Below are positions 5,941 to 9,697 of a stretch of DNA of 9,697 nucleotides, one piece after another. The notes under the pieces are model-generated. The model saw only the letters and a list, made by a program, of their open reading frames with translations. It searched no databases and was not told the DNA's origin. Within the stretch, counting starts at the first letter, position 1; the number at the start of each line of letters is the position of its first letter. The translations under genes were made by a program, and so were the position numbers. The stretch comes from Bacillota bacterium (GTDB lineage: Bacteria > Bacillota > Clostridia > Lachnospirales > Lachnospiraceae), in assembly GCA_023415595.1 (NCBI GenBank), contig JAEZJW010000028.1, forward strand, positions 1 through 9,697, written 5' to 3'.

Positions 5941-7474
5941 ATTCATTATCACCCTGCTTCTTTTTGCCGATAAATTTATCTATCAGAATATTCTTACAAT
6001 AGATAAAATCAGCACTGCGGTAATTGAAGAAAAGGAAGATAAGATTAATTCCGATCACATTTACTGTGAGTAAAGCAATAAAGCCAAATATATTCTTAAT
6101 CGTAATCAGGGACCCCAGATAATAAATTGCGACCCCCGTGAAAGCAATGATTACCATCCACCTGAGATATAATTTGGCATAATCAAAGAAGGATCTTTGA
6201 AACCATTGTTTAAACAATACATATGGGTCAACAACCATACTTACTAAAATCGAACAGGTAGTTCCCAAAAAGATTCCTACCAGCCCGAATTTATAACCCA
6301 AGTACAGGGAAACCACAAGGTTGATGACACATTCCAGAACCGGCTTCCATCTCGTATTCCAGAATAACCCCGAGCTGGCGTTAAAAAGATTCGAAACCAT
6401 TCGGGTACCGGTAAACAAAAAATTAATAATTAATACGAAAACCACAAGCTGCTTCAATAAATATTTTTGTCCGATCCAGATCGAAATAAACGGATTCAGC
6501 AGATTGAATAAGCATATTGCGGCAAAGCCATAGAGCCAGAAATTTAGAAACGAAACTCTTTTAAAATTAATATAGGCCCAATTTTTATCCTCTTCAACGG
6601 CCTTCAGATTACCGATTGATGCCGTCATGGAATTGAAGACCTGGGCTAACGGAAGATATATCATATTGATGATGGCAACATAATTCGAATACAAGCCGAC
6701 GATTTCTAAGTTAAGCAGCAGATTAATCAAAATATTATCGGTACTATATACGATGATTCCGCCCAGCTTGTGGGAGAATGCCGCCATTGTTCTGGAAAAA
6801 ATATGCTTTCTCTGTTCTGTAGAAATCTTATAAGCCTTCCTCACTAATATGTATGGATAAAGCCTGTCTACAAACCGCTGTATTACTATATTTGATAAAA
6901 ATGTCCGGAAAATAGCTATGGAAAGGTATAATAAATAATTTTGAAACACCAGTAAAACAAGCATTTGAAGTATACTTGCAATAATTGCTATGGCAGCATC
7001 GATCAGAGCGATATAATAGCTTTTCTGATCCGCCTCCAAAATTGATCTTTTATAAGAAAATAAGTAGGATATCACTACATCGGATAGCAGTAGCAAATAG
7101 ATCAACAAAAGATGATCAATCTGATTGGTCGTATGTACGATATCGGGCAGCCAGGGAATGATCGAAATACCAATGATACTGATAGCGATACCGATGCCGG
7201 TGTATAGCTTACGGTATAAGCCAAGCATTCCCCTGATTTCATCCTCATTATTTTCCGCCAGCGGTTTATATAGAAAGAAGGTGATTGAAGTTCCGACCCC
7301 CAGCTCCATCAAACTAAGCAGTGAAAATATATTTGTAAAAAGCCCATTAACGCCCAGGTAAGTTTCACCCAAGGTCTTTACAAAAATTGTTCTGCTGATG
7401 AAATTGAATACCGCGATGATGTAATTCTTTAAAAGCATCGCTGCCGCATTTTTCGTAATCGCTTTTGATCTCAT
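5939..7474 (-). CDS. Wzx-type polysaccharide flippase (MOP/PST transporter)
   Basis: A 511-residue integral membrane protein with roughly 12-14 hydrophobic helices and basic loops, matching the polysaccharide-exporter branch of the MOP superfamily. It is expected to move undecaprenyl-diphosphate-linked repeat units across the cytoplasmic membrane. The N-terminus (KNAAAMLLKNYIIAVFNFIS, then RTIFVKTLGETYLGVNGLFT and LLSLMELGVGTSI) is characteristic of Gram-positive lipopolysaccharide/O-antigen-type translocases. A basic C-terminal tail ends KKKQGDNE. The start ATG 7474 has a perfect AAGGAGG six bases upstream. That site begins three bases after the acyltransferase stop, so translation is probably coupled. 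It is the last gene of the minus-strand operon in this window. Substrate specificity cannot be predicted. Confidence 0.92.
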   Translation of the reverse strand: MRSKAITKNAAAMLLKNYIIAVFNFISRTIFVKTLGETYLGVNGLFTNIFSLLSLMELGVGTSITFFLYKPLAENNEDEIRGMLGLYRKLYTGIGIAISIIGISIIPWLPDIVHTTNQIDHLLLIYLLLLSDVVISYLFSYKRSILEADQKSYYIALIDAAIAIIASILQMLVLLVFQNYLLYLSIAIFRTFLSNIVIQRFVDRLYPYILVRKAYKISTEQRKHIFSRTMAAFSHKLGGIIVYSTDNILINLLLNLEIVGLYSNYVAIINMIYLPLAQVFNSMTASIGNLKAVEEDKNWAYINFKRVSFLNFWLYGFAAICLFNLLNPFISIWIGQKYLLKQLVVFVLIINFLFTGTRMVSNLFNASSGLFWNTRWKPVLECVINLVVSLYLGYKFGLVGIFLGTTCSILVSMVVDPYVLFKQWFQRSFFDYAKLYLRWMVIIAFTGVAIYYLGSLITIKNIFGFIALLTVNVIGINLIFLFFNYRSADFIYCKNILIDKFIGKKKQGDNE

Positions 7475-7489
7475 ATCACTCCTCCTTTC

Positions 7490-8584
7490 TTAAATGATAA
7501 AAAGCCTTCTTACAATCGGTATCCGTTTTAGCAGCAAAACAGTGAATAATGATAATATCGTTATAAAGCCAGCAAATATTATGTTAGCCACAAGGCTATG
7601 TGAAAACGGTATTTCTTTAAGATACTTTAACAACTGTAAACCCAAAATTCTATGTACAAAGTAAATACCCAGAGAATTTCTTCCGATTGTATTTACCAGT
7701 TTCGATATTTTACCGGTTCCCCTGTATTGCAGGGATAATATAGCGAACCCGAGCACCATGAAAAAGGTAGGGATCGTATCATAGCCATTCCATACAATGT
7801 CGTAATCTGTTCCATAGTGCCTGCTCATTATTACACCATATGCGGTCAGAAGAAGCATGGATACCGGAATAACGGCAGCTGCAAGCATAACCCATTTCTT
7901 ACCCCGGAATTTGTCTCTCATTCTAAAGAATAATCCGCCTAATATAAAATAAACAAACGAATACCCGTAGATTCCCCGAAATGCATTAAAATCAAAGAAG
8001 AAGTTACGATTCTCAACTACACTGCTCTTCCCGGTAATCAATCCTATCACATTCACAGCTTCAGATAAAAATGCATTTCCAAAGGTCATAAGAAAGGCAA
8101 AACTCAGGAAGAATATCACCTGGTTCCTGTTATGAACAAGGGTTGTTTTCATGAATGGAAAAAAAACATAGATCACTGTCATAGCCTGAAGAAACCATAG
8201 ATGGTCATTCCAATCCGTCTTCAGCTTTAGTACATTCCCTGAAAACTCAGACAGCGTCATATATTCATTGTTGATTGGTATTAAAAGCAGTAAGGTAATG
8301 ATCCCCCAAACAACCGTAAGCATTCCCATCTTTATTATTTTATAAAGATGACTTTTTAAATTAAGCTCTTTGTTAAAAAGCAGTGCCCCATTCACAAAGA
8401 AAAAAATTGGAACACAAACGCTCAGGATTGATTGTGCAAAGTAATAGAATAAGCTTAATCCATCCTGGTTTACTGCCAGGTCTGGCTTCAGATTATTACA
8501 GTGATATATAACTACCATAAATATAGCCATCGCCTTTAAGAAATCGAAAGACTCATATCTGTCCTTGGTTAAATTCATCTGCAT
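7490..8584 (-). CDS. Membrane acyltransferase 3 family protein (polysaccharide O-acyltransferase)
   Basis: A 364-residue protein with about ten transmembrane helices, predicted to move an acyl group, usually acetyl, onto a sugar of the polysaccharide. The first helix has the family motif FDFLKAMAIFMVVIYHC, with Lys17 and His28 in the K/R-x10-H arrangement essential in OafA-like enzymes. YGYSFVYFILGGLFFR and NSLGIYFVHRILGL, which has a conserved His near the C-terminus, are also typical. Start ATG 8584 is chosen because GGAGG (8598-8594) is nine bases upstream; ATG 8590 is only three bases from it, and an in-frame GTG at 8611 has no ribosome binding site. It lies 36 bases after the pyruvyltransferase-like gene and 15 before the flippase. 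The acyl donor and acceptor are unknown. O-acetylation is the commonest role in such loci, and succinylation is possible. Confidence 0.9.
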   Translation of the reverse strand: MQMNLTKDRYESFDFLKAMAIFMVVIYHCNNLKPDLAVNQDGLSLFYYFAQSILSVCVPIFFFVNGALLFNKELNLKSHLYKIIKMGMLTVVWGIITLLLLIPINNEYMTLSEFSGNVLKLKTDWNDHLWFLQAMTVIYVFFPFMKTTLVHNRNQVIFFLSFAFLMTFGNAFLSEAVNVIGLITGKSSVVENRNFFFDFNAFRGIYGYSFVYFILGGLFFRMRDKFRGKKWVMLAAAVIPVSMLLLTAYGVIMSRHYGTDYDIVWNGYDTIPTFFMVLGFAILSLQYRGTGKISKLVNTIGRNSLGIYFVHRILGLQLLKYLKEIPFSHSLVANIIFAGFITILSLFTVLLLKRIPIVRRLFII

Positions 8585-8620
8585 TCGCATCCCCCTCCAC
8601 TGAATAATCACTTGTGGACA

Positions 8621-9673
8621 TTATCTCATGATGTCCCTGATATGCTTTGTCATTACATCAAAGCCTTCCAGAAAGTTTAAGTTGTTACATCCGGCAGGGT
8701 TGACTTTTGTTATTCTCTGAACCGCCTCCAACAAATCACCGGGTTCATCAATCCTGAGGATATACTCTAATTTTGACACCCATTCATACACACCGGCTAT
8801 GATATCATTGTGCTTAGTAATAATGATACAGGGAGTCTGGGTAATTGCACTGAAAACCATACCCTGCAGGCAATCCGTTACGACATATTCAGACTGCGCT
8901 ATTTTATGAAGGAAGGCTTCCACAACATCCTTCCGATCATAAATAATAACATCTGAGATCAATCTGATATCATTCAAACGCAGTTCCTGCATATTCTGCC
9001 GGACTATTGTCTCGACAAGCTGTCTGTCTTGTGGAGTAAATGCACCTTCCCCATCGCTTTGCAGAAGCAGCAGCGCTCCTCTTCGTTCAGATCTGATCCT
9101 CTCACTATAGTCAGAATAGAGTACGATATCCGGTACTAAAATCGTATTACAGGTGAAATACTGCCTTGCCAGCTCAAAGGAGTGGCCTTCCCTGAGACAT
9201 AGGGTTAAATTCTTACTCTTGTTTATGAGCCTCTGGTCTTCTTCTAATTGAAGCTTTCCCTCCTGCGATGCCTCATAATGGACGGACTGCGGAAAGATGA
9301 TTTTCCGATGCTTCGGGTATTTTCGCAGCAGTTCATTTCTTATTATAGCCGCAGGCTGATCATAGCTTCCGATACTCCCACCGCCGGGCATACAGAAGAG
9401 ATCCTTTCTTCTTATGATAAACCGGAGCAGTTTTCTGACAGCCTCATATTCAGTTGCAGTAATTTCAATTATCCTATGCTCTGGCAATACCTTCTGAAGA
9501 TACTCCAGCTCTGAAATCGCTGTATGATGCTCCCCCAGATCCTTATAATCTTCACTGCCTATGATAAAAACACGTCTTTTTGAGGTTTTGTCCGATCGAT
9601 TCACTTTTATGGCTTCTGCTATTTTCCATCCCCTTTGATTCATGCTAAGGATGGATACATTTAGCCTCACCAA
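8621..9673 (-). CDS. Polysaccharide pyruvyltransferase family protein (EpsI/EpsO-like) with altered conserved residues; possibly 5'-partial
   Basis: The family normally attaches pyruvate from phosphoenolpyruvate as a ketal to exopolysaccharide sugars in the cytosol. From memory the order of motifs follows Bacillus subtilis EpsI: IIGSEDYKDLGEHH (38-50 region), CMPGGGSIG (94-102), IFPQSVHY (126-133), LREGHSFELA (160-169), VPDIVLY (180-186) and VVTDCLQGMVFSAITQTPCI (264-283). The family-typical TDRLHG reads TDCLQG (Cys268, Gln270), and the Arg of the LRxD-like motif appears as Gln205. The frame is otherwise intact. The start is unresolved: TTG 9673 or GTG 9670 sit close behind AGAGG, and the frame stays open to the right edge, so the gene may begin outside. 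It is first in this operon, with the acyltransferase following 36 bases on. It may be an enzyme with another acceptor or chemistry, or an inactive homologue. Confidence 0.85.
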   Translation of the reverse strand: MVRLNVSILSMNQRGWKIAEAIKVNRSDKTSKRRVFIIGSEDYKDLGEHHTAISELEYLQKVLPEHRIIEITATEYEAVRKLLRFIIRRKDLFCMPGGGSIGSYDQPAAIIRNELLRKYPKHRKIIFPQSVHYEASQEGKLQLEEDQRLINKSKNLTLCLREGHSFELARQYFTCNTILVPDIVLYSDYSERIRSERRGALLLLQSDGEGAFTPQDRQLVETIVRQNMQELRLNDIRLISDVIIYDRKDVVEAFLHKIAQSEYVVTDCLQGMVFSAITQTPCIIITKHNDIIAGVYEWVSKLEYILRIDEPGDLLEAVQRITKVNPAGCNNLNFLEGFDVMTKHIRDIMR

Positions 9674-9697
9674 ACCTCTAGTCAGTAATAAGATACA

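Noticed and set aside
1..9697. CRISPR arrays, tRNA or rRNA genes, insertion-sequence ends
   Set aside because: No regularly spaced direct repeats, cloverleaf-like segments or terminal inverted repeats were recognised by eye; the only near-duplicate segments are the two riboswitch aptamers.

Overview
The window looks like a low-GC Gram-positive chromosome, most likely from the Clostridia and plausibly Lachnospiraceae. The reasons are AT-rich coding sequence, strong AAGGAGG-type ribosome binding sites, a proline/threonine linker on a secreted protein, a cysteine-ribbon serine recombinase and c-di-GMP-I (GEMM-I) riboswitches. The organism is an inference; there is no rRNA or other taxonomic marker.

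Layout. The left end (1-1839) is a mobile-element-like module on the minus strand: a 51-residue orphan protein, a 512-residue large serine recombinase, and a coding-like reading frame that overlaps the recombinase stop and runs off the left edge. From 2037 to the right edge the window is a surface or exopolysaccharide locus. On the minus strand it holds a polyisoprenyl-phosphate sugar-1-phosphate transferase (2108-3487) with its own promoter and terminator. Further right is a tightly packed minus-strand operon, in transcription order: an EpsI-like polysaccharide pyruvyltransferase homologue (9673-8621), a membrane O-acyltransferase (8584-7490) and a Wzx-type flippase (7474-5939). Between these two blocks, on the plus strand, sits one gene for a secreted right-handed beta-helix protein with a Pro/Thr linker (4069-5859).

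Regulation. The 3488-4068 intergenic region carries divergent promoters. The plus-strand leader contains two c-di-GMP-I riboswitch aptamers in tandem (3756-3828 and 3939-4011), each followed by its own terminator-like hairpin, immediately upstream of the beta-helix gene. This is the most interesting part of the window. It suggests that the secreted beta-helix protein is gated twice by a cyclic dinucleotide while sitting inside the locus that makes the polysaccharide.

How the parts may work together. The sugar transferase would load the first sugar on undecaprenyl phosphate, the acyltransferase and pyruvyltransferase-like protein would decorate the repeat unit, and the flippase would export it. 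The beta-helix protein could bind, cut or modify the polymer outside the cell in response to c-di-GMP. The enzyme families are supported by motifs; the polymer, the substrate of the beta-helix protein and the sign of the riboswitch response are not determinable here. The pyruvyltransferase homologue lacks several family-typical residues and may not be a conventional pyruvyltransferase.
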